A stretch of DNA of 64,000 bases, from NCBI RefSeq assembly GCF_042643485.1, contig NZ_JBHRSJ010000022.1:1-64000 (forward strand). The letters run 5' to 3'. This stretch comes from Azotobacter bryophylli (GTDB lineage: Bacteria; Pseudomonadota; Gammaproteobacteria; Pseudomonadales; Pseudomonadaceae). This document shows, piece by piece, positions 54,386 through 62,630 of this stretch. Within the stretch, counting starts at the first letter, position 1. Each line of letters begins with the position of its first letter. A program made the translations under genes and the position numbers. Under the pieces are notes generated by a model that saw only the letters and a program-made list of their open reading frames with translations, had not been told where the DNA came from and did no database searches.

Positions 54386-55255
54386 ATGATCCATCCCTCG
54401 CCCGTACGCCGGGAAGAGTACGAAATCTCCCTGCAGCCGCTCACCGACCAGCCGCTGGAGCGCGAGCTGCCGCTGGCCACCCGCTTGTGGCAGCAGGGCT
54501 GGCTGCGCAAGGGGCTGATCCTCGCGCTGCTCGCCCTGGTCTGGGAGCTGGCGGCGCGCTACCAGGGCAACGACCTGCTGCTGCCGAGCTTCCTGCAGAC
54601 CGCCCGGGCCTTCGCCGAAGGCATCGCCAGCGGCGAGCTGCCGGCGAAGGTCGGGATCTCCCTCGGCGTGCTGATCAAGGGCTACCTGATCGGCATCGTC
54701 CTGGCCTTCGTCCTGACCAGCCTGGCGGTGTCGAGCCAGCTGGGCCGCGACCTGCTGTCGAGCCTGACCGCCATGTTCAACCCGCTGCCGGCCATCGCCC
54801 TGCTGCCCCTGGCGCTGCTGTGGTTCGGCCTGGGCGAGAAGAGCCTGGTCTTCGTGCTGGTGCACTCGGTACTCTGGGCGCTGGCGCTGAATACCTACAG
54901 CGGCTTCCTCGGCGTCTCGGAAACCCTGCGCATGGCCGGGCGCAACTACGGCCTGCGCGGTCTGCGCTTCGTCGCCCTGATCCTGGTCCCGGCAGCGCTG
55001 CCGTCGATTCTGTCGGGCCTCAAGGTGGGCTGGGCCTTCGCCTGGCGCACCCTGATCGCCGCCGAGCTGGTGTTCGGCGCCTCCTCCGGCAAGGGCGGGC
55101 TCGGCTGGTACATCTTCCAGAACCGCAACGAGATGTATACCGACAAGGTATTCGCCGGCCTGGCGATGGTGATCCTGATCGGCCTGCTGGTGGAGAATCT
55201 GGTGTTCAACCTGCTCGAACGGGTGACGGTGAAGCGCTGGGGCATGCTGCGCTGA
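54386..55255 (+). CDS. ABC transporter permease (SsuC/TauC-like)
   Basis: 289 residues. About six TM segments and the EAA-type loop ETLRMAGRNYGLRGLRFVAL, with AALPSILSGLKVGWAFAWRT following, identify a binding-protein-dependent permease. LLALVWELAARYQGNDLLLP is a typical N-terminal portion of this family. The start at ATG 54386 follows AGGAATCC. It is last in the dioxygenase-SBP-ATPase-permease unit; a REP-like element and the SDR gene come next. Confidence 0.9.
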   Translation: MIHPSPVRREEYEISLQPLTDQPLERELPLATRLWQQGWLRKGLILALLALVWELAARYQGNDLLLPSFLQTARAFAEGIASGELPAKVGISLGVLIKGYLIGIVLAFVLTSLAVSSQLGRDLLSSLTAMFNPLPAIALLPLALLWFGLGEKSLVFVLVHSVLWALALNTYSGFLGVSETLRMAGRNYGLRGLRFVALILVPAALPSILSGLKVGWAFAWRTLIAAELVFGASSGKGGLGWYIFQNRNEMYTDKVFAGLAMVILIGLLVENLVFNLLERVTVKRWGMLR

Positions 55256-55376
55256 GAGCTCGTACGGGACCGGCGTGCGTCGAAATCGATGCTGGCCACC
55301 GAATGCCCGTAAACTCCGTTTCGCCCGCCCCGAACGAGAACTGACGGAAAACCCTTTCAAGGTCCTGCGTGCATCT

Positions 55377-55403
55377 CTGGTTCGAGAGCCAGGGCGCTCC
55401 TAC
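55377..55403 (-). repeat. REP-like hairpin with TAGGAGCG edge
   Basis: On the minus strand GTAGGAGCG leads to a 6-bp stem (AGCCAG/CTGGTT, one G-T pair, 55377-55392) with a CGAG-type loop. It lies in the 241-base gap between the permease and SDR genes. It shares its edge with the elements at 7864 and 15797. Confidence 0.4.
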
Positions 55404-55496
55404 GGCCACGGCTGGCCAGCAGTCGCGGCCGTTCGGCCGAGGGGTTGGAAGGGAATGGAACCTACAGACCAATAATCGCAAACAAGAGGATTGCAA

Positions 55497-56255
55497 ATGG
55501 CTAAGGTCGTATTCATCACCGGCGCCACTTCCGGCTTCGGTCGCGCCGCGGCGCGGCGCTTCGCCGCCGACGGCTGGTCCCTGGTGCTCACCGGGCGCCG
55601 CCTGGAGCGCCTGCAGGCCCTGCAGGAAGAACTGGCGGCCCGGGTGCCGGTGCACGTCGCCGCACTGGACGTGCGCGATGCGCAGGCGGTGCTGCGAGTG
55701 ATTGAGGAACTGCCGGAGGACTTCCGCCGGGTGCGCGCGCTGATCAACAACGCCGGCCTCGCCCTGGCGCCGGAGGCGGCGCAGAAGGTGGCGCTGGAGG
55801 ACTGGCACACCATGATCGACACCAACGTCAAGGGGCTGGTCAACGTCACCCATGCGCTGCTGCCGACCCTGATCGAGACCGGCGCAGGCGCCAGTATCGT
55901 CAACCTCGGCTCGGTGGCCGGCCAGTGGCCCTATCCGGGCAGCCACGTCTATGGCGCGAGCAAGGCCTTCGTCAAGCAGTTCTCCTACAACCTGCGCTGC
56001 GACCTGCTGGGCACCGGCGTGCGGGTGACCGACATCGCCCCGGGCATGGCCGAGACCGAGTTCACCCTGGTCCGCACCAAGGGCGACCAGGCCGCCTCCG
56101 ACCGGCTCTACCGCGGCACCACCCCGCTGACCGCCGAGGACATCGCCGAGCAGATTTTTTACGTGGCGAGCCTGCCGGACCACATCAACATCAACCGCCT
56201 GGAAGTCATGCCGACCCGCCAGGCCTGGATGCCCTTCGCGGTGGATCGCGACTGA
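55497..56255 (+). CDS. short-chain dehydrogenase/reductase (YdfG-like)
   Basis: 252 residues. The Rossmann loop VFITGATSGFGRAAARRF, the NNAG motif RALINNAGLALAP, the catalytic Ser in VNLGSVAGQW and the YxxxK in HVYGASKAFVKQ are all present. The family resembles YdfG, which oxidises 3-hydroxy acids and L-allo-threonine with NADP. The start is ATG 55497 after AGAGGA. It is convergent with the 2-hydroxyacid dehydrogenase gene, with a shared terminator between them. Its link to sulfur metabolism is by position only. Confidence 0.9.
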   Translation: MAKVVFITGATSGFGRAAARRFAADGWSLVLTGRRLERLQALQEELAARVPVHVAALDVRDAQAVLRVIEELPEDFRRVRALINNAGLALAPEAAQKVALEDWHTMIDTNVKGLVNVTHALLPTLIETGAGASIVNLGSVAGQWPYPGSHVYGASKAFVKQFSYNLRCDLLGTGVRVTDIAPGMAETEFTLVRTKGDQAASDRLYRGTTPLTAEDIAEQIFYVASLPDHININRLEVMPTRQAWMPFAVDRD

Positions 56256-56263
56256 TCCGCCCC

Positions 56264-56289
56264 GTCCCGCACGGCGTGCCGTGCGGGAC
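56264..56289. terminator. bidirectional terminator between convergent SDR and hydroxyacid dehydrogenase genes
   Basis: A perfect 12-bp palindromic stem GTCCCGCACGGC / GCCGTGCGGGAC with a 2-base centre (in practice 11 bp and a 4-base loop). T-rich TGTCTCTCTTTA follows on the plus strand. Confidence 0.75.
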
Positions 56290-56298
56290 TGTCTCTCT

Positions 56299-57282
56299 TT
56301 ACGCTGGTTGGCGCCGGGCCCAGACCTGCGGGTTGACCAGGTCCCGCGGGCGTTCGCCGAGCAGGGCGCGTTCCAAGTTGTCGATCGCCCGTTCGGCCAT
56401 GGCCCGCCGGGTCTCGTCGGTTGCCGAGCCGATATGGGGAAGGGTGAGCGCGTTGTCCAGCTCGAACAGCGGCGAGCTGGCCAGCGGCTCCTTCTCGTAG
56501 ACGTCCAGGCCGGCGGCGCGGATGCGCTTCTGCTGCAGGGCCTCGATCAGCGCCGCCTCGTCGATCACCGGGCCGCGGGCGATGTTGACCAGGATCGCCG
56601 AAGGCTTCATCAGCGCCAGTTCGCGGCGGCCGATGAGATGGCGGGTGCGCTCGCTCAGGGGCACCACCACGCAGACGAAGTCCGCTTCGGCCAGCAGTTC
56701 GTCGAGGCCGAGGTGGCGGGCGCCCAGCTCCTCCTCCAGTTCCGGCTTGCGGCCGTTGCCGTGGTAGATCACCTCCATGCCGAAGCCGAAGCGCCCGCGC
56801 CGGGCGACGGCCGCGCCGATCTTGCCGAGGCCGACGATGCCGAGGGTCTTGCCGTGCACGTCGGTGCCGAACAGGGCCGGGCCGATCGGGCCCTGCCAGT
56901 TGCCGGCCTTGACCCAGGCGTCCAGCTCGGCGACGCGGCGGGCGGCGCCCAGCAGCAGGGCGAAGCCGAGGTCGGCGGTGGTCTCGGTGAGCACGTCCGG
57001 GGTGTTGGTGAGGAGGATGCCGCGCTCGTCCAGGTAGGCCAGATCGTAGTTGTCGTAGCCCACCGAGACGCTGGCGAGGACTTCCAGCCGGCGCGCCTGC
57101 TCCAGCTGCTGGCGACCGAAGCGCCGGCCGACGCCGATCAGGCCGTGGGCCTCGGGCAGGGCGGCGGCGTACTGGGCGTCGATGTCCCGGCCGGGGTCGA
57201 GGAGGGTGACGTTGAAGTTCTGGCTCAGCCGCTGCAGGTGCTCGGGCGCCAGGCGGCTGAAGACGAAGACGTTCTTTTTCAT
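56299..57282 (-). CDS. D-2-hydroxyacid dehydrogenase (glyoxylate/2-ketogluconate reductase-like)
   Basis: 327 residues. NAD(P)-binding loop TLGIVGLGKIGAAVARRG, substrate region SVGYDNYDLAYLDERGI, catalytic Arg in LVNIARGPVIDEAAL, Glu in GLDVYEKEP and His in TLPHIGSATDETRRAM. These match the GhrB/TkrA branch that reduces glyoxylate, hydroxypyruvate and 2-ketogluconate. It lies upstream of nothing on its strand except the sulfate-binding gene, which starts further right. Cytosolic. Confidence 0.9.
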   Translation of the reverse strand: MKKNVFVFSRLAPEHLQRLSQNFNVTLLDPGRDIDAQYAAALPEAHGLIGVGRRFGRQQLEQARRLEVLASVSVGYDNYDLAYLDERGILLTNTPDVLTETTADLGFALLLGAARRVAELDAWVKAGNWQGPIGPALFGTDVHGKTLGIVGLGKIGAAVARRGRFGFGMEVIYHGNGRKPELEEELGARHLGLDELLAEADFVCVVVPLSERTRHLIGRRELALMKPSAILVNIARGPVIDEAALIEALQQKRIRAAGLDVYEKEPLASSPLFELDNALTLPHIGSATDETRRAMAERAIDNLERALLGERPRDLVNPQVWARRQPA

Positions 57283-57324
57283 GGTGATTCCGTTCTTGTG
57301 GCGGGGCGCGGTTGCCGGCGTCGG

Positions 57325-57354
57325 GGCGGGAAACGGCGGCTCGCCGCTCCCGCC
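57325..57354 (-). terminator. imperfect hairpin downstream of the sulfate-binding protein gene
   Basis: GGCGGGA and CGGCG blocks on one arm pair with their complements on the other with a small bulge (57325-57354). No T-run follows. It lies 16 bases past the stop of the binding-protein gene. Confidence 0.4.
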
Positions 57355-57370
57355 CTGCGCAGCCGGACTG

Positions 57371-58366
57371 TCAGTGGCTGCCGTAGATCTGGTCGAACAG
57401 GCCGCCGTCGTTGAAGTGGGTCTTCTGGATCTGCGGCCAGGGACCGAAGGTCTGCACCACGTCGACCAGCTCGATCTTCGGGAAGCGGTCGGCGAACTCG
57501 GCGAGGATCTGCGGGTTGCGCGGACGCAGGTAGTTGCCGGCGGCGATGCGCTGGCCCTCGTCGGACCACAGGTACTTCAGGTAGGCCTCGGCCTCCTTGC
57601 GCGTGCCCTTCTTGTCCACCACCTTGTCGACCACGGCCACCGGCGGCTCGGCCTGGGCGGAAACGCTGGGGTAAACCACCTCGAATTCGCCGCGGCCGAA
57701 TTCGCGGGCGATCATTTCCGCCTCGTTCTCGAAGGTCACCAGCACGTCGCCGATCTGGTTCTGCATGAAGGTGGTGGTGGCGGCGCGGCCGCCGGTGTCG
57801 AGCACCGGCGCCTGGTGGAACAGCTTGCCGACGAAGTCGCGGGCGGTCTTCTCGTCGCCGCCGTGCTTCAGCACGTAGCTCCAGGCCGAGAGATAGGTGT
57901 AGCGGCCGTTGCCGGAGGTCTTGGGATTGGGCACCACCACCTGCACGCCGTCCTTGAGCAGGTCCGGCCAGTCCTTCAGCTGTTTCGGGTTGCCCTTGCG
58001 CACGATGAACACGGTCGCCGAGGTGAAGGGCGCGCTGTGGTCGGGCAGGCGCTCGGCCCAGTTCTCCGGTATCAGGTTGCCCTGGTCGTGCAGGGCGTTG
58101 ATGTCGGTGGCCATGTTCATGGTGATGACGTCGGCCTGCAGGCCGTCGATCACCGCCCGCGCCTGCTTGCTCGAGCCGCCGTGGGACATCTGGATCTGCA
58201 GCGGCTGGTTGCCTTCCGCCTGCCAGTGCTTCTGGAAGGCCGGGTTGTATTCCTTGTAGAAGTCGCGCATCACGTCGTAGGAGACGTTCAGCAGGGTGGT
58301 CGCCTGGGCGGCGCCGGCCAGGGCCAGACCGGCCGCCAGCAGGGAGGAGCGAAACAGTCGCTTCAT
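57371..58366 (-). CDS. periplasmic sulfate-binding protein (Sbp/CysP family)
   Basis: 331 residues. A signal peptide ends at AGAAQA. The mature protein starts TTLLNVSYDVMRDFYKEYNP, with MSHGGSSKQARAVIDGLQAD, VPNPKTSGNGRYTYLSAW and YLRPRNPQILAEFADRFPKI, all characteristic of sulfate/thiosulfate-binding proteins. No cysT, cysW or cysA permease genes are adjacent, so it must use a transporter encoded elsewhere. Upstream lies an AT-rich block with the same TATTCCAT core found before the dioxygenase gene. Confidence 0.93.
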   Translation of the reverse strand: MKRLFRSSLLAAGLALAGAAQATTLLNVSYDVMRDFYKEYNPAFQKHWQAEGNQPLQIQMSHGGSSKQARAVIDGLQADVITMNMATDINALHDQGNLIPENWAERLPDHSAPFTSATVFIVRKGNPKQLKDWPDLLKDGVQVVVPNPKTSGNGRYTYLSAWSYVLKHGGDEKTARDFVGKLFHQAPVLDTGGRAATTTFMQNQIGDVLVTFENEAEMIAREFGRGEFEVVYPSVSAQAEPPVAVVDKVVDKKGTRKEAEAYLKYLWSDEGQRIAAGNYLRPRNPQILAEFADRFPKIELVDVVQTFGPWPQIQKTHFNDGGLFDQIYGSH

Positions 58367-58413
58367 GAATGCATCCTGGGGTTTTCGACGAAATGGGACG
58401 ACTATAGGAAAAT

Positions 58414-58440
58414 CTTTTTATTCCATAAAAGAATATTTAG
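58414..58440 (-). promoter_or_regulatory. AT-rich imperfect palindrome upstream of the sulfate-binding gene
   Basis: CTTTTTATTCCATAAAAG is nearly self-complementary around TCC and lies about 50-65 bases before the ATG at 58366. A matching TATTCCAT core lies upstream of the TauD-type gene. Candidate site for a sulfur-status regulator; no defined consensus was matched. Confidence 0.4.
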
Positions 58441-58514
58441 TTAGGTGATTATTACCCAGATTGCCATCAGCAAAGGCAGCAAGGGGCCCGCATTCCGGCA
58501 AGGAGGCAAGAAGG

Positions 58515-58535
58515 GCGCGGACGGAACGTCCGCGC
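58515..58535 (-). terminator. terminator hairpin of the OprD-family porin gene
   Basis: A 9-bp perfect stem GCGCGGACG/CGTCCGCGC with a 3-base loop, 14 bases past the porin stop. On the minus strand a short CCTTCTT tract follows. Confidence 0.6.
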
Positions 58536-58548
58536 TGGTGAGGGTTCC

Positions 58549-59877
58549 TCAGAACAGCGGCAGGGTATAGCCGATGACCAGGCGGTTCTCGTCGATGTCG
58601 CGCTGGCTGCGCACGGTGCTGCGCAGCGAGGCGTTCCACCAGGCCAGGTTGAGGTTCTTCAGGGGGCCGCTCTGCACCACGTACTCCAGGCGCGCGTCGC
58701 GTTCCCACTCGTGGTCGTGGCGCGAGCTGCCGGCGACGGAGATGTCGTAGCCCTTGTTGTAGAACAGCCGGGCGGTCAGGCCGGGCACGCCGAGGGCGGC
58801 GAAGTCGTAGGTGTAGGTGCCGACCCAGACGCGCTCGCCGGGGCGGATGAAGCCGCCGACGTGGCGGTTGGCGATGGTGTAGGTGGTCACCCCGGGGCCG
58901 GAGAAGATGCGCGCCAGCTCGCTGTCGCCGATGTTTTCCTGGTAGCCCACGCTGAGCGCGTGGCCGCCGACCTTCCAGGTGAACTGGGCGCTCCACAGGT
59001 CGCTGTCGATCTCGCCCTTGTGCGGGTCACCGGCCACCCGTGCGTCGGCGACCCGGTAGCCGTCGCTGCGCCCGGCGGCGCTGGCGTTCTTGCCGTCGGA
59101 GGTACTGCGGAAGTAGCGCAGGTCGCTGATCAGGCTGCCCAGCGGCAGCGGCTGGGTGTGGGTCAGGCCGAAGAAATGCTGCTCGTAGTAGTTGTGCAGG
59201 GCGCCGTAGTAGTACTGCAGCAGCAGGTTCTTGCCGACCCGGTAGTCGGCGCCGCCGAAGTAGAACCTGTTGGTGGTCGGGGTACCGGCGCCGCCGGCGC
59301 TCAGCCCTTCCAGGTCGGTGGAGGCGCGCAGCCGGGTGCGGTCGATCTGGCCGGCGGTGAGGGTCAGGTTGCCGATCTCGTTGGAGGTGATCTGCCCGCC
59401 CTCGTAGGTGGCCGGCAGCAGGCGGCCGTCGTTGTAGACCAGCACCGGCAGCTTCGGCAGCAGGGTGCCGACCTGCGCCACGGTCTTGGAGTAGCGCGCC
59501 TTGCCGGTCAGGCCCACGCTGCTGAACTGGTCGGCGGCGCTGCCGTTGCTGCGCAGCGGGAACAGCTGCGGGGTGTAGCCGGGATTGTCCCCCGCGTTGG
59601 AGGCCAGTTTGACGCCGAACAGGCCGATGGCGTCGACGCCGAAGCCGACCGGCCCCGGGGTGTAGCCGGACTGGACGTTGAGCACGAAGCCCTGACCCCA
59701 TTCCTCCGCCTTGGAGAGGGGCTGGGTTCCGCTCCGGTAATCCTGGTTGAAATAGAGGTTACGCAGGCTGAGGGTGGCCTTGCTGTCTTCGATGAAACCC
59801 GCGGCGGACGCCTGCTGCACGTAAGGCAGACCCACGATGCCCGCCACAATGGCCAGGGCCAGTGTGGACTTTTCCAT
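58549..59877 (-). CDS. OprD-family outer-membrane porin
   Basis: 442 residues. The signal peptide ends at QQASA. The mature start AGFIEDSKATLSLRNLYFNQD is the standard OprD beginning, and repeated amphipathic strands fill the rest (QYYYGALHNYYEQHFFG, NLNLAWWNASLRSTV). The C-terminus ends in YTLPLF with the terminal Phe needed for outer-membrane insertion. OprD-type channels take up small carboxylates, amino acids or other solutes. Between the sulfate-binding protein and the second ABC operon, it likely admits their substrates. OprD-family porins are hallmark Pseudomonas proteins. Confidence 0.93.
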   Translation of the reverse strand: MEKSTLALAIVAGIVGLPYVQQASAAGFIEDSKATLSLRNLYFNQDYRSGTQPLSKAEEWGQGFVLNVQSGYTPGPVGFGVDAIGLFGVKLASNAGDNPGYTPQLFPLRSNGSAADQFSSVGLTGKARYSKTVAQVGTLLPKLPVLVYNDGRLLPATYEGGQITSNEIGNLTLTAGQIDRTRLRASTDLEGLSAGGAGTPTTNRFYFGGADYRVGKNLLLQYYYGALHNYYEQHFFGLTHTQPLPLGSLISDLRYFRSTSDGKNASAAGRSDGYRVADARVAGDPHKGEIDSDLWSAQFTWKVGGHALSVGYQENIGDSELARIFSGPGVTTYTIANRHVGGFIRPGERVWVGTYTYDFAALGVPGLTARLFYNKGYDISVAGSSRHDHEWERDARLEYVVQSGPLKNLNLAWWNASLRSTVRSQRDIDENRLVIGYTLPLF

Positions 59878-60165
59878 TGCTAGATTCTCCGGATGATCGG
59901 TGTTTCGTCAGGCGGCCGTGCGGGCGTTTCGTGGTCGAATGGGCATGTCACCGGCCGACTTCGAAAGGGTGTTGTTATGTCGGCTGTATCAAGGGTTTTT
60001 AATAATCGATGTCTTTTTTTTAACTTCCTGTAAGTCCGTTTTCGAATAACGAATGAAGCGCGCAGAAAGGCCTCGGGCAGCGGCGGTCGGTTTGCGCGCC
60101 GCTACCGCTGCCGTTTCCTCAGTGGCGGGCTACCCCGCTTCCTCCGTGCATGGCCGAGCGACCGC

Positions 60166-60984
60166 TCACCAGGCGATGGCGTAGGAGGGGAACCGGCGCG
60201 GCCGTTCCCGGCTCTGCCGCGGCGACTCCCGGGGCTGGCTGAAATCCTTGAGGATGTCGTTGCGCAGCTCGCTCAGGCGGTAGTCGTCGCGCTGGCGCGG
60301 ATGCGCCAGGCCGACCTCGACGATGCGCCGGATCCGTCCCGGGCGCGGCTCCATCACCACCACCCGGTCGCCGAGGAAGACCGCCTCGTCGACGTCGTGG
60401 GTGACCAGCACGGTGGTGATGCCCTCGGCCAGCCAGATGCGCGCCAGTTCCTCCTGCAGCTGGGCGCGGGTAAGGGCGTCGAGGGCGCCGAAGGGCTCGT
60501 CGAGCAGCAGGATCTTCGGCCGGTTGACCAACCCGCGGGCGATCGCCACGCGCTGGCTCATGCCGCCGGACAGCTGCGCTGGCCAGGCCCTGGCGAAGTG
60601 CTTGAGGCCGACCAGCTCCAGGTGCCGGTGCACGGTCTCCAGCCGCTCGGCCTTGCTCAGCGACGAGTTGGCCAGGGCCAGCAGGACGTTGTCCTCCACG
60701 TTCAGCCAGGGATACAGGCGGTGGTCCTGGAACACGATGCCGCGCTCGGGATCGGTGCCGCGGATCGGCGCGCCGTCCAGCAGCAGGCTGCCGCTGCTGG
60801 CTTCCTCCAGACCGACCAGCAGGCGCAGCAGGGTGGACTTGCCGCAGCCGCTGCCGCCGACGATGCTGATGAACTCGCCCTGGCGGATGTCCAGGGAAAT
60901 GCCTTCCAGCACGCTGAGTTCGCCGTCCTTGAGGGGGAAGCGCTTGTTGACCCCGTGCAGGGTGAGAAAACCGTTGTGGCTCAT
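60166..60984 (-). CDS. ABC transporter ATPase (SsuB/NrtD-like)
   Basis: 272 residues. Walker A VGGSGCGKSTLLRLL, Q-loop RGIVFQDHRLYPWLNVEDNV, signature AQLSGGMSQRVAIARGL, Walker B KILLLDEPFGALDAL, H-loop LVTHDVDEAVFLGD. The full helical subdomain is present between Q-loop and signature, in contrast to the ATPase at 53559. AAGGAG precedes the ATG. It is the last gene in a minus-strand operon with two permeases, an MFS protein and a binding protein. An AT-rich block at about 59980-60060 lies past its 3' end, in the 288-base gap leading to the porin gene. Confidence 0.92.
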   Translation of the reverse strand: MSHNGFLTLHGVNKRFPLKDGELSVLEGISLDIRQGEFISIVGGSGCGKSTLLRLLVGLEEASSGSLLLDGAPIRGTDPERGIVFQDHRLYPWLNVEDNVLLALANSSLSKAERLETVHRHLELVGLKHFARAWPAQLSGGMSQRVAIARGLVNRPKILLLDEPFGALDALTRAQLQEELARIWLAEGITTVLVTHDVDEAVFLGDRVVVMEPRPGRIRRIVEVGLAHPRQRDDYRLSELRNDILKDFSQPRESPRQSRERPRRFPSYAIAW

Positions 60985-61010
60985 GCTGCTCTCCTTGGGA
61001 TGACGGCTCG

Positions 61011-61784
61011 TCACCGGTTGCCCGCACGCCAGGCCAGCGTGCGGCTCTCGACCCAGGCGGCCAGGCGGTTGAGCAGCAGGCCGACGCCGCCCACCACCAG
61101 CACGCCGTAGATCACCTGATCCATTTCGAAATGCTCGCGGCCGTCGATCATGCTGTTGCCGATGCCGGGGCCGGCGGAGAAGAAGTATTCGGCGCCGATG
61201 GTCGCCAGCCAGGCGTAGATCAGCCCCAGGTGCAGGCCGGTGAAGATCGCCGGGGCGGCCGACGGCAGCACCAGCCGGAACAGCCGCTGCGCCGGCGATA
61301 GGCCGAGCACCCGGGCCACCTCGTAGAGCTCCCGGCGGGTGGCGCGGATGCCCTCGAAGCTGTTCAGCGCCACCGGGTAGAACACCGACAGGGCGATGAA
61401 CGCCATCTTGGCCGGCTCGCCGAAGCCGAACCAGGCCGAGAGCAGGGGAATCCAGGCGAACAGGGCGATCTGCTTGGCGGCGTGGAAGGTCGGCCCGGCC
61501 AGCCGCTCGGCCAGCCGCGACAGGCCGAGCAGGACGCCGAACGGCAGGCCGATCAGGCTGCCGAGGGCGAAGCCGGCCAGGTTGCGGCCGAGACTGGCGC
61601 CGAGGTTGTGCGCCAGCTCGCCGCCGCGGGCCGCCTGCCAGGCCGCCTCGACCACCGCCGGCGGGCCGGGGACGATCCGGGTGTCGACCCACTGCCGGTC
61701 GGTGGCCAGCCACCACAGCAGCACCAGGCCGACCGGTACCGCCCAGCCGCGCAGATCGGGTTTGCTCAAGGTTACATCGGACAT
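61011..61784 (-). CDS. ABC transporter permease, SsuC-like (first of two)
   Basis: 257 residues. It has about six TM segments (start VGLVLLWWLATDRQWVDTR) and the coupling loop ATRRELYEVARVLGLSPAQR, followed by LVLPSAAPAIFTGLHLGLI. This is the permease signature of the sulfonate/nitrate/taurine importer class. It follows the second permease with a 12-base gap, so the two probably pair as a heterodimer. It is upstream of the ATPase. Confidence 0.9.
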   Translation of the reverse strand: MSDVTLSKPDLRGWAVPVGLVLLWWLATDRQWVDTRIVPGPPAVVEAAWQAARGGELAHNLGASLGRNLAGFALGSLIGLPFGVLLGLSRLAERLAGPTFHAAKQIALFAWIPLLSAWFGFGEPAKMAFIALSVFYPVALNSFEGIRATRRELYEVARVLGLSPAQRLFRLVLPSAAPAIFTGLHLGLIYAWLATIGAEYFFSAGPGIGNSMIDGREHFEMDQVIYGVLVVGGVGLLLNRLAAWVESRTLAWRAGNR

Positions 61785-61796
61785 GTTCGCGCTCCT

Positions 61797-62630
61797 TCAG
61801 AAAGCCTGGCGCTGCCAGCGCTGCAGACGGGTTTCCACCAGCGCCAGACCCTTGTCCAGCAGCAGACCGACCAGGCCGATCACCAGCATGGTCACGATCA
61901 CCAGATCGAGCTGGAACATCTGCCGGCCATCCACCATCAGGTAGCCGATGCCCTCGCTGGAGGCGAGCATCTCGACCGTGACCAGGGCGATCCAGCCCTT
62001 GGTCAGGGCGAAGCGCACGCCGGTGAAGATGCTCGGCAGCGCCGCCGGCAGGATCACCCGCCGCAGCCGCTGCGGCAGGCTGAAGCGGTACACCCGGGCC
62101 ACCTCCAGGTAGCTCTGCGGGATGTTGCGCAGGCCGGCGAAGGTGTTGATGGCCATGGGCACCAGCACCGCCTTGGCGATCACCAGGTACTTGAGGGCCT
62201 CGTCGATGCCCACCAGCATCATCAGCAGCGGAATCCAGCCGAGCACCGGCACCTGGCTGAAGGCCTGGAACAGCGGCCACAGATAGGCCTCGGCCCGGCG
62301 CGACAGGCCCATCAGCAGGCCGAGGGCGAGGCCCAGGACGCCGCCGATGAGGGAGCCGATCAGCACCCGCTGCAGGCTGATCGACAGCTCCGCCCAGAGG
62401 TCGCCGCTGCGGGCCAGCTCGACCAGGGTCTCCAGCACCCGCTGCGGCGGCGGCAGGATCTGCGCCGACACCCAGTGGCGGGCGACGGCGACGTGCCAGA
62501 GCAGCAGCAGAAACAGCGGCAACAGCAGGCCGAGCCCCTTGCCGGCCAGCCAGCGCAGCGGCCGGGCCAGGCCCGACCAGGGCTGCAGCGCCAGGGGCGG
62601 GGCGATGTTCGCGGTTTGGGCGGTGGTCAT
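61797..62630 (-). CDS. ABC transporter permease, SsuC-like (second of two)
   Basis: 277 residues. An N-terminal cytosolic stretch of about 35 residues precedes LLLPLFLLLLWHVAVARHWV and further TM segments. The coupling loop is RNIPQSYLEVARVYRFSLPQ then VILPAALPSIFTGVRFALTK. It is a distant paralogue of the neighbouring permease, both of the same class, suggesting a heterodimeric channel. The ATG at 62630 overlaps the MFS stop by 4 bases (ATGA). Confidence 0.9.
   Translation of the reverse strand: MTTAQTANIAPPLALQPWSGLARPLRWLAGKGLGLLLPLFLLLLWHVAVARHWVSAQILPPPQRVLETLVELARSGDLWAELSISLQRVLIGSLIGGVLGLALGLLMGLSRRAEAYLWPLFQAFSQVPVLGWIPLLMMLVGIDEALKYLVIAKAVLVPMAINTFAGLRNIPQSYLEVARVYRFSLPQRLRRVILPAALPSIFTGVRFALTKGWIALVTVEMLASSEGIGYLMVDGRQMFQLDLVIVTMLVIGLVGLLLDKGLALVETRLQRWQRQAF

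Noticed and set aside
55256..55490. Possible small gene between the permease and SDR genes
   Set aside because: No frame with a ribosome site and natural composition; a REP-like hairpin occupies the centre.
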